Assembly (NCBI GenBank): GCA_028023455.1
Contig: JAQFVV010012418.1
Location: forward strand, 6,257,244 to 6,321,243
Direction of reading: 5' to 3'
Length of the DNA stretch: 64,000 nucleotides
Source of the DNA: Epiperipatus broadwayi
Taxonomy: Eukaryota > Onychophora > Udeonychophora > Euonychophora > Peripatidae
Positions within the stretch are counted from its first letter, which is position 1, and each line of letters begins with the position of its first letter. Positions 27,792 through 39,589 of this stretch are shown one piece after another. A model generated the notes under the pieces. That model had not been told where the DNA came from. It was given only the letters and a program-made list of their open reading frames with translations, and made no database searches. The position numbers and the translations under genes were made by a program.

Positions 27792-27834
27792 CTTTCACTG
27801 GCGATGCAAATAGCTTGAAATCATGATCTGAAGG
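27792..27834 (+). ncRNA. Hammerhead motif (family 2), damaged core
   Basis: Same layout as 28195-28238, but the core reads CTGGCGA (invariant A changed to G), one base is deleted in helix II, and the last helix I pairs are weakened (TGAAGG). It is probably inactive. Confidence 0.6.
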
Positions 27835-28194
27835 TGGATTATAGTTAGAGATAGTGAATACTAACTACTCTGACGTTTATGTAACAAAACATACGCTGAT
27901 TGGCAGTCTTGGTAGGACCATCTGTGGACATAAATACAAGCGTTAGCAAGTTTTTTAACTTGCATTTTTGTTTATCATAAATGTACCTTTGAGGTCTTTC
28001 TTGCAATGATATAGATTGCAGAGGCTTCTACTATGTGGTGATGCTGAACTGAGATCAGACCCATGTAGCTATCTGGTTTGCTATGCTGAGTTTGAAGACA
28101 TTACGTGTCTAAAAAATTCACGCTTGCAAGCTGAATAGAAATTGTTTCATAAATGCTCAGAGTTTGTATTCAGATCTAGTTTCTTTATTCCTGT

Positions 28195-28238
28195 CTTTCA
28201 CTGACGATAGCAAATAGCTTGAAATCATGATCTGAAAG
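28195..28238 (+). ncRNA. Hammerhead ribozyme motif (family 2), intact plus copy
   Basis: CTTTCA (28195-28200) pairs with TGAAAG (28233-28238). CTGACGA is at 28201-28207, helix II AGC/GCT with loop AAATA follows, then GAAA at 28221-28224, helix III palindrome ATCATGAT (28224-28231) and the cleavage base C at 28232. It is identical over this 44-nt window to the minus copy at 27102-27145. Confidence 0.72.
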
Positions 28239-28345
28239 TGGAATTATAGTAAGAGATAGTGAATACTAACTACTCTGACGTTTATGTAAACAAAACATAC
28301 GCTTGATTGGCAGTCTTGGTAGGACGCCATCTGTGGACATATATA

Positions 28346-29598
28346 TATATATACCAGTACTTTTATCATTGACATTTAAATTAAAATCTTATAAAGATCA
28401 TTTATTAAACTTAATTGCTTAAAAAATAAATTATTTTTATACAAAAATATTTTAAAATATGGGAATATTTATATATGTATTATTAAGGATTAACATTAGC
28501 ATTAGTTAAAAAGAAATTGTAAATATACTAAGTATTAATATCAACTATATTGAAATATGATTAATAAGCAACTAAAAATGCAACAATACATCTACAACAG
28601 TGAAAATTACATTATATACAATGAACAATCATTAAAAAGCAAATGAATATAAAGAGAAAAGAAATTGTGATGCTAATAATATAAAAATAGTTTCCTGTGT
28701 GGTTCTCCTAATCAGAATATATGTTTCATATAATCATTATTCAGCGGACAATTTACACGGAAAACTACTATAAATCCCTGGAGTTATAAAAAAGTAATCA
28801 AGAGATTAAAATTTTTAGAATTTATTTTCAGTTTTTGACATCTTTAATTTATTCTTTCTTTTCTTCCAGTTGCACAAGTTATAATTGTTGAATGTCCATT
28901 TTATTTTAATGTTTTTTTTTTAATAAGACATTACTTAAATAATGTTTTTATTTTTTTTACATCATCATTTATCACAAATTAGAACTGATGTAACACTTTA
29001 ACATTCTAAGTCATAATTAAAATTTTAAATGACTTTCATTTAATAATCCTCAACAATTGAATGGCATCACTTTTGCCTTTTACAATATGGTTTCTGACTT
29101 TTTTGTATAGTTTGTGTAAAAGTATATTTATAAGTAGCTATTGATTGTTTAAGAATTTTTCATTATACAGGTCTGGGAATAGAATTTTAACTTTGTAGAA
29201 ATTATCCTAATTTTTTTGGAATTAGTTATCAGTCTTTTTTTTTTTTTTAATTTATTTACAAGAATTAGCTTTTTTCTGAGATAGCTATAACTATTGTCTG
29301 CATATAATAAATTATTTAATAACATTTAATTATATTATAATTTCTAGTTGTTATTTAAAGATTCTTGCTATTTTTTTAAATCTAAGTCATTTTGGTGTTG
29401 ACTTTTTTGGTTCTAATATAAAATAGTTTTCCCATATTCATGATATTTGGTTCAATGCCTATTAGTTATAATATGTTTTAAACCTATATAGGTGAAGTTA
29501 ATAAAGATTTTCACAAATAACAAAGTTTAGCTTAGTGCTTTCAGAGTATGTTTTATTCAAAGTCATTATTATGTGTTAAATGTAATGAATGCAAATCA
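28346..29598. other. Intron, nothing else recognised
   Basis: AT-rich intron; no supported feature. Confidence 0.5.
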
Positions 29599-30056
29599 TT
29601 ATCCTGTCCATTTTTTAGATATTGTAAAGCAGGCATCCCTTCGGTTGATGGCATTTGGATTGTTTGCAATGAAATATACTTTTTTATTTTTATTTTTTTT
29701 TTTTGCTAACAATTTTGGTGCTAGAAGGTTCAAATTTATGATTAAATGCTTTTTTATGTTCTGGAAATAATGAATTGCCTTCATTTTTGCTTACCATTCT
29801 ATTGTATATATATAAGTGTTGTGCTACCCTATTGTTTACTGTGGCCCAAGTTTCACTGGAATATGTTGCCTTACAGCAAGTTTGTGGGCAGGTAATCTTA
29901 TATACAACTTGGGGTGCTTGGTCTGGCTCTATTTTGGCCTTTGTATTGTTGATAATTCTATTTGTGTTTGGTGGAGTTCTGAAGCCTATTTTAAATTCCT
30001 TAGATAAGTTTTTGACTAAATGTTTGACCACTTTTATAAATGCCAAAATTTGTAGA
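29599..30056 (-). pseudogene. Penelope-like element GIY-YIG endonuclease fragment
   Basis: On the minus strand a frame from 30046 reads a linker (KIGFRTPPNTNRIINN), then QVVYKITCPQTCCKATYSSE, TWATVNNRVAQHLYIYN and KNEGNSLFPEHKK. A shift at a T-rich run (about 29690) leads to a second frame with KVYFIANNPNAINRRDACF. VYKIxC..C...Y...T, RVAQH and the NPNAINRRDACF end are the PLE GIY-YIG endonuclease and its C-terminus, matching DPAAINRREACF of the composite element. No reverse transcriptase part is attached. It is a 5'-truncated, frameshifted remnant of a PLE family related to but distinct from 17790-21933. Confidence 0.85.
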
Positions 30057-30956
30057 TGATAATGAACTACATAAAATATGCATTTTAAGTCATATATTTA
30101 TTCCAGGCATAGACAACTTGTAATTTGGATTTGCATTTGGACTTTTATTTATGTACATTTAATTTTGATTATATTAGATTACATGAGAATAGCAACTGTT
30201 TATTAAAATTTTATATGTTTAATTCTTATTACAATCAATTATAAACTGTAAAACAATTCTCAAAATTTATCTGAAATTTTTATTATAATCATTTTACTTT
30301 AATATATTTTGTATTATATATAAGGTTTGTGTAATTTTACTTTTATTATTGTGGACTACTTTATGATGAGCAATATCTTATGAGTTGCATTTTTTGAAAA
30401 AGGTTGCTCATATCTGGTATATATACACATATTAAAAAATAAAATGAAAGAAAAATTAAGTTCAATAATTGTCTATAAAAATTAAAATTTAATTGCTTTT
30501 GTTGTTTTATTTTTTTCTGTTAGTTCAATAGCTCTATTTAATTCATAATTAATGCAATTAGTAATTCAATTTAAATAAATGAAAATGAAAGTATAAATTT
30601 TTAATTTTTTAAATTAAAATGTCTTCATTAACTTTGGATTTAAATTTGTTTTCGGATTTTTTTTAATTATGAAAATTAAAGTCCACAGGAAGTAAAAGCT
30701 GGTCAAAATTAATTTATGTTATATTATTTTTTAAATAAAAAATCTGAATATGAGGTACTTTTTTCTGATATTTTAGTATATACAAGTGCTTTAAAAGGCT
30801 GGGTGAAGAAGCTGTTAATGGCAAACAATCAAAATAAATCAATGAAAGCTAAGCACTTTCGAGGTGTTATCCCCCATAATCATAGCCGAAATAGATTTTA
30901 AATCATTGTTGTGATATTTTTAAATGGTAATGTGTGTAAATGCTTATGTAAATTAA
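30057..30956. other. Intron between two PLE fragments
   Basis: AT-rich sequence without recognised features. It may include decayed 5' or 3' non-coding parts of the neighbouring PLE fragments. Confidence 0.4.
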
Positions 30957-31286
30957 TCAACATGTCCATTTTCTGGAGATAGCAAAGCATGTGTCATCTC
31001 TATTAATAGCATTATTGTCATTGATGATAAAATATGCTTCTTTTATTTTCCTTTTACAATTGTTAGTTTTGATGCACAATTTTGGAATAGAAGAGTTCGA
31101 ACCTATGACCGGCCTGCTTCTCATGTTCGAGAAATATCGAAATATTGTCAATGTTCTTTTGTGCCTTTCTGTAGGTATACACGTGCTGAGAAGCTCTATT
31201 ATTGGCAGTGATCTTGTCCTTCGTGTTATTGATTTTAATAAAAATAAATTATTTATTATTATACCAGAATGATTACATAAAAGCAA
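30957..31286 (-). pseudogene. Penelope-like element C-terminal fragment
   Basis: The minus strand reads CKRKIKEAYFIINDNNAINR then DDTCFAISRKWTC, the same C-terminal block as in the fragment at 29599 (AINRRDACFTISKKWTG). Upstream in another frame lies QHVYLQKGTKEH-like text, so a shift occurred inside the GIY-YIG domain. Both fragments are on the same strand 0.9 kb apart and may derive from one tandem PLE insertion. Confidence 0.75.
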
Positions 31287-32079
31287 GAATATGTCTTTTA
31301 AAAGTTTAAATTTATGAATTATATGAAAAGTATATATATATATACAAAATAAAAGAGAGTAAAATTAATATTTACTTAAATTTTCAATTAATTTTTTAAC
31401 CCCATTCCTTCATTATAAATAGGTGGTTTATAATGAGGGGAGGGGCTCAAATAATTTATTGGTTTTATTTTCTTATATTATTCTGCAATCATAGTACCTA
31501 GAAATTGCACTATGAATTATCAAATCAAAATTTAGAAAATGACAATTTTTTATATTACTTTCTAATTTTTTAATTTAATATTTTTTGGAATTGCAGATAA
31601 CTCAAACTACAATACAGAAGTCATGGATGTGGGAGAACTACTGTATATCTTTTATTATAAGTTTTATGTATAAGATATATTATACAATATTTCTATTAGT
31701 TTATTATATTTTATTCTCTAAAATGTTTTATTAAATAACATTAATTTCTATTTTCTTTTTATCTACTTGTTTTAGCAAAAATAATGCTTCTTTTTAGTTT
31801 CAAATAACAACTTTATTCACACCTTAAAAAGATACATATGGATATCATTTTACATCTTTGTTATTATACATGCTTACAAATGGGTAGCGACTCTATAATG
31901 AAAACAATAAATAAAAAAACCAATGGTAAAAAAGCCATCTGCCTGCACAACTATAAAGAATTACATAAAGATAAGCTACTTAGGAATTATTTGTGTCAAC
32001 TAGTTGACCACCAAATTCAGAGTTTTAACAATAAATAACAACAAATGGAAAAAACTGGATTACATTAATGTAACAACTT
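31287..32079. other. Intron with a short hairpin
   Basis: Mostly AT-rich. A 13-bp near-perfect inverted repeat with a 7-nt loop is at 31407-31439 (see findings). A 66-codon open frame at 31838-32038 has no recognisable similarity or splice context, and I do not call it a gene. Confidence 0.45.
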
Positions 32080-33815
32080 TTAGACTCTGCATAGGAGTCC
32101 TTATATCTACTTAATCAATCTTGCCACAACAGTCTAATAGACACTTAATTGTTTTGATCTTTAGATTTCCAGTTGGTCCCATGTCTGACTGGCTAACCAG
32201 TGCTGGCATATTTTCCAATCGTAGTCTTTGGCTTCACCAAGTAACTTGAGAAAAAGCTCTTCTGGCTATTAATTGTCAAAGACTATCTTATTTCGAATTA
32301 TCCATATAATGAAATTTATAAAGGTGGCTAGTCTAATTTTATCATAAAGGCCACTCTTTACTGCCTTTGTGATATTTGTACATATAATGTCTGCTTCCCT
32401 GATTCTTTTAAGTGCACAATAATGTAGATTATTCCATATTTCACATTGATCTAGGATATGGCTCATTGTCTCTTCATTTTTATTACACATTGGGCAAATT
32501 GGATCCATTCTGTATTCCTGCTTGTAACACAGAAAGGCACATGTTGGAAGGGCTCAGGTTGACTTTTATCAGGAAATCCATTAGCTTAGGTTCAAGTCTT
32601 ATCCTTTTTGTCAACCTAACAAACCTCGGAATGCTGATTGAGAGAACTCTCCACTGTGGACTCATTGATTTGTGTCATATTAAATGCTTCCCAATAGTTA
32701 AGCTTGAAGCCAAACATAGTTGCTATGTCTTAGTTTTTCCGACAATCATTGACACTTGTTGTTGTAACCAAATGCTTGTTTGTTTGGGAGGACGATCCAT
32801 TGGTTCTACCTTCACCAATGGCAAGGGGCTTTCCATACATGGGTTTTGACTAAATAATTTCACTAATATATTATATGTCATTTGAAATAGGAACATGAAG
32901 ATTGAATGTAGTCCAAGACCATTTAGAACCTTTGGTTTTTGGAGAAGCCTGAGACTAATGACTGGAGCTTTTCCACACCAACATAGTCTTCTGCATTGAG
33001 TTTCCACATTGTGAATGAATGTCCTTGTTGGGGAAAACCCAGCCAGGAAATATGTTACTTTTGACAATACTATGGCAGTGAGAAGGGCGACCTTCCCCAA
33101 CAATGACAAACAGACATTTTATTGTGAGGTAACCGAGTTTACAACTTTCTTGAGCAGGGACTCTTCAAGCTCTTTCCTCATGATGTAAGGGGGGGAAGCC
33201 AACCTGAACCCAATAAACTTTTGTGAAGTTGCTCTGAATCTCCCTGGGATTTGTTTTCCTGATTTGATCGACCACATAGCTGATTTGGCCTCATTGACTC
33301 AGACCAAATTCACTAGCAAGGTGATTCAAGATTTCTTCTAGCCAAGCAAACATCCTGAAATGAGAGAAACACCACCACATCATCCATGTAGGAAACTTGA
33401 TAAATGTTCTCTCTCTCAGCAAAGGTATGGCAATACCTGCGAGTGTTGCACGAGTGTTGCCTCAATGCGCTACAGCAATGGGTTTATATAGGCTGCAAAG
33501 AGGAGGGCATTTAGTTGCAAGCTTTGCAGGATGGAAATGCTTGGCTGAAATCCTGGAGCAGCTCGACTATCCAATGAGAGAAACACTTCTCGATTTTGTA
33601 GAAAGTTCTCAATCATTTGGAGATATGCCTTGGGCACTTGGAGCTCTTCCAGTACACTAAGGAGCACATCAATCCTGATGCAGTCAGAGGCACTGGCAAA
33701 GTCTAGTTGAACTGCAACTGGCCGGGACATTTTTTTCCTGCGAACATGATCTACAATGAGGCGAAATTGACTGATGGCATCTGCTGTAGAGTTGCCCTTT
33801 TTTGCAAATTTTTTT
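32080..33815 (-). pseudogene. 5'-truncated LINE (non-LTR retrotransposon)
   Basis: Minus-strand remains of a non-LTR element. From right to left: NSTADAISQFRLIVDHVRRK and QLDFASASDCIRIDVLL (RT motif A), NALLFAAYINPLL, catalytic YMDDVVVF at about 33379-33390, then NEAKSAMW and GFRL. Next come the thumb-like segment LSKVTYFLAGFSPTRTFI with CRRLCWCGK (32723-33109) and the terminal zinc knuckle CPMCNKNEETMSHILDQC (C-x2-C-x7-H-x4-C) ending at 32269. The frames are shifted several times. The RT N-terminus and the endonuclease are missing, i.e. 5' truncation near 33815. The block is distinctly less AT-rich than its surroundings, so insertion is not ancient. The clade is uncertain (Tx1/L1-like or Jockey-like layout). 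Confidence 0.88.
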
Positions 33816-34659
33816 GTTCACATTTTAAATACAAATGATGTATATGCCTTTTATATTATACTGTATGCTATTTTTAAAAAAAAATTTTGTTATTAAAAAA
33901 ACTATTACAATTTGAATGCCTTTGTTTATTCCTCCCCCCTCTTTATAAGCTTTGATGGGGAATTTCAGTGAAGTTTTTCATTTTATGACAGCCCTGTGAG
34001 CAATTATACTTTATTCTAAATAGTTGATTCTTTTTGCATATTTAAATTATACACTTTGTAAATAATTTAATTTGTTATTTTATTACAATAGCATGACACT
34101 ATATTTGTTGTATTTTTTTTATTCAGTATACTTTCTTTTAATTAAATATAAATTATGTTAATTAAATTAATGCAAATAAAATGCAGCATTGTTTTGTTAT
34201 TGTGGTTATTGTTATTATTTAATGATCTTGCTATTGCTGACTTATTAATGTTCTAATAAAAAAAATGAGATTGTGAAAGCCACATGAAGCAATGATAGTG
34301 CATCCACCAACTATGACTATAATCTGAGTTTGAATTTAGGCTAAATAAATTTGAAAACTTTTCCCCAAATATCTGGTTATAGATAACTATTAAATAATAT
34401 TTTTAAAAAGGAACTCTAGCTATTTCTTTTCTACAGAGTAAACCAAAAATGAAAAACATCTCAAACTTTCACTAATCAGGTGATTAGTAAGTCTAGTGGT
34501 TATTAACTTCTCTTCCATTGTTTCTCTATGTGGAAACATTGAACAGGCTTCAGTCTCATAGTGGTTTATTTTAATATGCTACATTATAAAATTTTAGAAT
34601 ATTATTAAATAATATTTGATTAATACTTTACTTTAAAAAAATTTTTTTTTTTGTTAAAG
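33816..34659. other. Intron, nothing else recognised
   Basis: AT-rich intron, ending in a T-rich tract and acceptor TTAAAG before the next integrin exon. Confidence 0.55.
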
Positions 34660-34736
34660 AATATTTCTTCAACAGTTACACTTACCCATCGTGCTCCAGC
34701 AGGGGTGACTGTTAAGATAAAATCTGACTGTAATGA
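34660..34736 (+). CDS. ITGB: Integrin beta subunit, exon (end of beta-I domain)
   Basis: 77 nt: 25 codons plus two bases, so phase 2 at the 3' side (AAT GA|GTAAGT). It encodes NISSTVTLTHRAPAGVTVKI then KSDCN. It matches the integrin segment following the last beta-I helix (human beta1 SSEVILENGKLSEGVTISY). The Cys of KSDC begins the small disulfide loop CNEKDGQIC, whose second Cys is in the next exon. The acceptor AAAG follows an uninterrupted T stretch. Confidence 0.94.
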
Positions 34737-37003
34737 GTAAGTTACTACATTTTCTACATTTTAAAATAAATAATAATCTTTGTTCTGTTTTTGTAAAAGT
34801 TATGTTTAATATTGTATTTCTAATATTATTTTAAAGAATTTTTTCATACTTTAAAAAGATGTTCTAATTAAATAAATAAAATAATAAACATTAAAAAACT
34901 AAAACAAAGACCATTATAACTTTCCAGTTACACTATTTTATTTATATTCTTTTAGAATCACTTTGCATTCAATGTTTATGCAACTTTAAATTCATGTATT
35001 GGAAATTATATTTGAAAATAAAAGAATTTTGATCAAGGAGATAGATTTATTTATTTCCAGAATATCTTTGTTGCAGCATTGTATTTATTTATCCTAGAAG
35101 TTATATCTCCAACAATATTATAAATGTCATAGATAATGATTTTCAGCTCTTATCTTATAGTTTGTCCAAAAATTTATATCACTTTGACAGACAATTGCAA
35201 ACATTTTGGGAGGATGCATTTATTACATAATAATTGCTACAGTTTTTATATGCCTCGCAAGTTTCTACATAATTTTGTTACGAACAGACATTGAAACTAA
35301 TCTTTTCACCATGTTTTTGAGAATGATACATCTGAATGCTATTTACTTTATTTTTTACATTTGAAATGAACTTAATAATATTAATCACCACTTACTATTC
35401 ACTATCCAATGAAGAGGGTTAATTTAGAATACAATAAGAATAAAACGGTCTTTGAGTCATAATAGATTTATTTGTTACATATTAAATAATAATATTGTTA
35501 AAAAATATATGAAACTGTTCCATTCTGAAAAATGGTTTATTTTTTTTAATTAAAGAAATCACTATTTACTCAATATTTAATTCTTTCATTTCTAAAACAA
35601 TTATATATAATTTGGAATATCAAAACAAAAATTGATATTTCTTGGATCTGAATAAGTTTTAATGAATTTTTTAAATGTTTTAGGATTCTTTTTGTAAAGT
35701 TTTCTGCTATAAAAAAGAAAAAAAACATAGTTTTATTTATTTGATATATATTTTAATACAAAATAGTTACAGGAGAGCTACTTGCACAAATGATATTAAT
35801 TTGAAAGTGTTTTCCTCTAATTCTAGAAATTAAAATATCTTTCATATATATATATATCTTAGGCTAAATATTTTCATGAATTTATCACGATGTAAACAAA
35901 AAAAATGGAGTTATTTCCATGTAGTAACTAGAAATATGCTTAGCAATGATATTGCTAGGCAACTACTAATTATTATCAATAGCATCCAACAATAGATCTT
36001 TTGTCATGAGTTTAATTGGAAAAAAAGGAAGTTCCTTCTTTTATAAAGAAAAGATCTTTTGTTTTTACGTAAACTCAAGACAAATAAAGAGATCTTCTTT
36101 GCTAATTATATATATACATTTATAAAGTTTTCACATATCTGACACCAAGATTATATAATAGGTAGTTTAAGTATACTGATATTTTTAACAGTTCTTTTAA
36201 ATTTTTCAGTAATGATTGAAATAAACAATTTTGCAAATTACTTTGTGAATTCTCTGCTTTTATGCACTAGTCTTGCTAGATTGTTTAAGAATATTCAGTG
36301 GGAATTAAATTATTTTTATATATTTATTTTAAAAATCTATATAGTATATTTAAATATTTTAATCAATTATTTGATTAATTTTTAATAAATAAATTGTATT
36401 CGATAATATTTAGTCAATTATCTGACTAATTTTGAATAAATGAATTGTATTAGATAATTATTTAATAAATTATATTGAATAATCATTAAATTAGTGGCTT
36501 AAGGATATGCACTTTTTATTTACTACTTAAAATTAAGTATATCTGTATTTTAGAATATTTTCTACTCTAATATTGCAAATATATATAAAAAAATGCTGTT
36601 GAACTTTTGTTTGACTATGTATTATAAAGTATTACTGTTGTTTAATTTTTAGGCATTTTGTAATTATCAAATGCTGGAAAATAAATAATGCAACCCAAGG
36701 CCTAATATTGAGTCTCTAGTTTAAAAAAAAATCCTGTTCTTGAACTAGTGCATGATTTCAATGTCTTTATTTGCAATTCAGAAAGTAACAAAACTTCATT
36801 TTTGTAAAAACAATGACAATGATCTTATTTGAAAATGTGAAAAGTCTCTTACATACATTTATTAAATGTGAAGGTCTTACTATATGTCATTTTTATATAA
36901 GTATATCAGATGTTTATTAATTTTTTTAAACAACTTAACTAACTCCAGAAATATGACTAAATTTGCCACTTCCCTTTATTTTGCTGTAATATCTTATATA
37001 AAT
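34737..37003. other. Intron, nothing else recognised
   Basis: AT-rich start of the 6.9-kb intron. I see no supported feature besides short TA tracts (about 35845, 36108). Confidence 0.5.
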
Positions 37004-37640
37004 GCAAATTATCCACTCTACTTTGAACACTTTTTAGCAAAAAATATTTTATTGTACAAATATGCATACACAATATTACATTTTGACTGTCTTGCAATAT
37101 TCTTCAGAGTTCTGATATAATAAATAAAATAAAATACATAACTATATAAATAATATCATAAAAAATGTAAATAATAAGAAAAACATAAAATATAACAAAA
37201 CATAATAAAACTGAAATAAATATAATCAACCCCAAATAAAATAATCCAGTTAATATAAAATAAAATATATAATATAAATATGAAATAAATATAAATTATA
37301 CATGTGTATTCCTGACTATATGTATACATATTCATGAATAATTATTAATTTAAATATATTATTCATTTTTATTATTTTTAATAATCTCCCTAATTACTTC
37401 TATTCCTTATAAACTTAAACTTTAGTTTTATTAGCTTCACCTTAATAAAATACTTAATAATTTTATTTTCATATATTTTATGGTATTATTTATATAGTTA
37501 TGTATTTTATTTTGTTCATTATATCATAGCTCTGAAGAAGACTGCAGGACAGTCGAAACATAAGATTGTGTATGCATATATGTACAATAAAAGTATTTTT
37601 GCTAAAAAGTGTTCAAAGTAAATGGATATCATAAAAAAAT
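37004..37640. repeat. Inverted repeat (family 5) with hammerhead-like motif
   Basis: Arms 37004 to about 37200 and about 37440-37625 are inverted copies. Strings such as TACTTTGAACACTTTTTAGC at the left match GCTAAAAAGTGTTCAAAGTA at the right, followed inward by TATGCATA, the CAGTC-containing hairpin and ATAACTATATAAATAA. The 240-bp spacer is pure AT-rich filler. The right arm carries a hairpin GACTG/CAGTC between CTGAAGA (37532-37538) and GAAAC (37555), which looks like a decayed hammerhead core. In the left arm the equivalent hairpin is mutated. No coding sequence. Confidence 0.82.
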
Positions 37641-38324
37641 TTCAGATTTGAATCAGAAGGCAGATTCAGTAATGACTTCATTGAGTTCTTTAATTCCATT
37701 GTAGCCATATATTTATCAGCCATTAACTATGTTTTGTTTTTATGGTTTGTATTTATTCACATCTACATGAATTAATCGTTCTTAAATTTAATTTATGAAG
37801 CAGATAAAATGCAAATCCCATAAATTGTTCTAAATATATTGATGAAACTCTAGCTACATTATAATGAAATGTAATCCAGCTGGTGTTATTGTTAGGTTAA
37901 TATGTTTTTATGCATTTTTTTGTGAGATAACTTTTCTTCTGATATCGGTACGAAAAATATGTAAAAGATTTTAATGTGCCAGTAATGATTCTTATGAAAA
38001 TACTTAATTGAATATACACAAGTTTAGTGTGAGAATTTTTTCTTCAAACAATTGCATTGTATTCACCAATAGAACATTCTAATTTGAAAAGTATTTGCAT
38101 TATAATCTCAAGTAGGATGTTATTTGTAGAAATTAATTTTCATCTAACTTTACATAAATGAAGAAAAGAAATTAGATTACAATTCAAGATTACTTTGAAA
38201 TTACATGGAATAGGATAATATTGTATTATAGCCTAACTTATTTTCCTCATTGTTTATTATAATTCATAATATCATTTGGAATCAACTGTTTAAAATATGA
38301 AAACATATTTTATTGTTGGATTTT
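37641..38324. other. Intron, nothing else recognised
   Basis: AT-rich intron; no supported feature. Confidence 0.5.
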
Positions 38325-38440
38325 AGTGTCTATAAACATATCAGACCATATATAAAGTTGGCACCACCTTTATTGTTAAAGAAGGTTGTCTTTACTACAG
38401 GTTGAGATTGTTAATAACTTAAGGGTTGATTGTTATAGTA
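38325..38440. repeat. Dispersed partial copy of the ~345-bp repeat
   Basis: TAGTGTCTATAAACATAT, then ACCATATATAAAG, then CCACCTTTATTGTTAAAGAA, then TTGAGATTGTTAAT follow the order of the unit head in the tandem array at 12608-13435. Only about 110 bp of the unit is recognisable. Confidence 0.65.
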
Positions 38441-39589
38441 TGAAACATATAATTATCAACATTTTAATAAAATTATATTTGCTTTCAACTGATTAAAGAT
38501 ATAATTATGTGGTTATTGCAAAGATATGGAAAGTTATTAAAACAACTTTAATTAAGAATTTCTTCATGCGAAATCATAAAACAGAATAAAAAAGTTCAAG
38601 ACAACACTTTTTGTTCAATCAAAATAACTTTGTTCTACAAATTTTAATAATTTTTTTACAACAATTTTGTCTTCGCAATGATTACATAATAATATTTTCA
38701 CTCAATTGAAGGCAAGTGTTATTTTGCTGAAACATAAATAGTTATAGATTAAAATAGTTTACTTGAATAATTTTAAATATTATTATATTTTATAAATACA
38801 TCTTTTATCTGTGAATTCTTACTTCAATATATATATATTGAATAGGTCCATTTGGAAAATGATCCAGAACACTCTATTTGATAGGTTTAACTGGGTTTAA
38901 ACCTTATTTATCATAATTTTATATTTTTATATTATATATATTACGTGAACGGACCTGCCCTTCAAGCAAAGAGGAGAATAATACCCATGGTCAGACCGAG
39001 CTATGCAAAGCATAATGTGGTCACATTTTCAGACCATGGCCCACCTCAACTGCTAGATTCAAATCCCTACTATTCAAAGCATTTTATTTGTTTTAAGATA
39101 AACCTCAGGCACCAGCTAATGCCACAGAGTAATTAACTTTCTCTGGACAGTAGGCCCATAATCCAGTGCTTGAAATATCCCATGACTATCTCAATCAAAA
39201 GTAATACAATAAAAAATTGTTGCTTCAATTAGTGGTAAAAGAATTGACCGACAAATATTATGTTTAAAGATAATTTATTTTTAAATAAGTACTTATTATT
39301 CTAATTTTAACTATTTTATAGAAACTTAATTAAATTAGACAATGATAATTACATATAATGACCACACACATTCTTAATTCATATAATAAACTAGAATATA
39401 ACAAAAGCATTAAATAATACATGGCATTTAAAAACATGCACATCAATAGTTCTTTATGCATGCTGTAGAGTTCATTTATTAATTGACTCTGGAGGCTTTA
39501 AGGATTGCAATGGCTACATTAATTAGAAATGGAAATAAGAAAATGTTATTTATTACCTAGGATTTCAGAACATGGATACTTCTTGCTGT
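38441..39589. other. Intron with a less AT-rich patch
   Basis: AT-rich apart from 38940-39190, which is more balanced and contains a 63-codon open frame (38945-39136) with no recognised similarity. The patch is probably a mobile-element remnant. I found no ends. Confidence 0.4.

Larger units (their letters stand above)
26953..28345. repeat. Fold-back repeat family 2 carrying hammerhead motifs
   Basis: A giant imperfect palindrome centred at about 27478. The minus arm is 26953-27476, the plus arm 27480 to about 27980, and one further plus unit runs to 28345. The repeat unit is about 403 bp (spacing of the plus hammerheads 27792 and 28195). Each arm contains one full unit plus a partial unit (starting GACGTTTATG and ending TTGTTTATCAT). 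The element is bounded on both sides by TA microsatellite, so any target duplication is hidden. It is not similar to family 1 in primary sequence, but has the same design: partial tandem copies, inverted arms, a hammerhead in each unit, no coding sequence. Confidence 0.9.

Noticed and set aside
32412-32849. Plus-strand 145-codon frame
   Set aside because: It is antisense to the LINE zinc-knuckle and thumb region, which has recognisable motifs on the minus strand.
38945-39136. Possible exon or SINE with a box B-like GATTCAAATCC
   Set aside because: There is no matching box A at the right distance, no target duplication, and no protein similarity.
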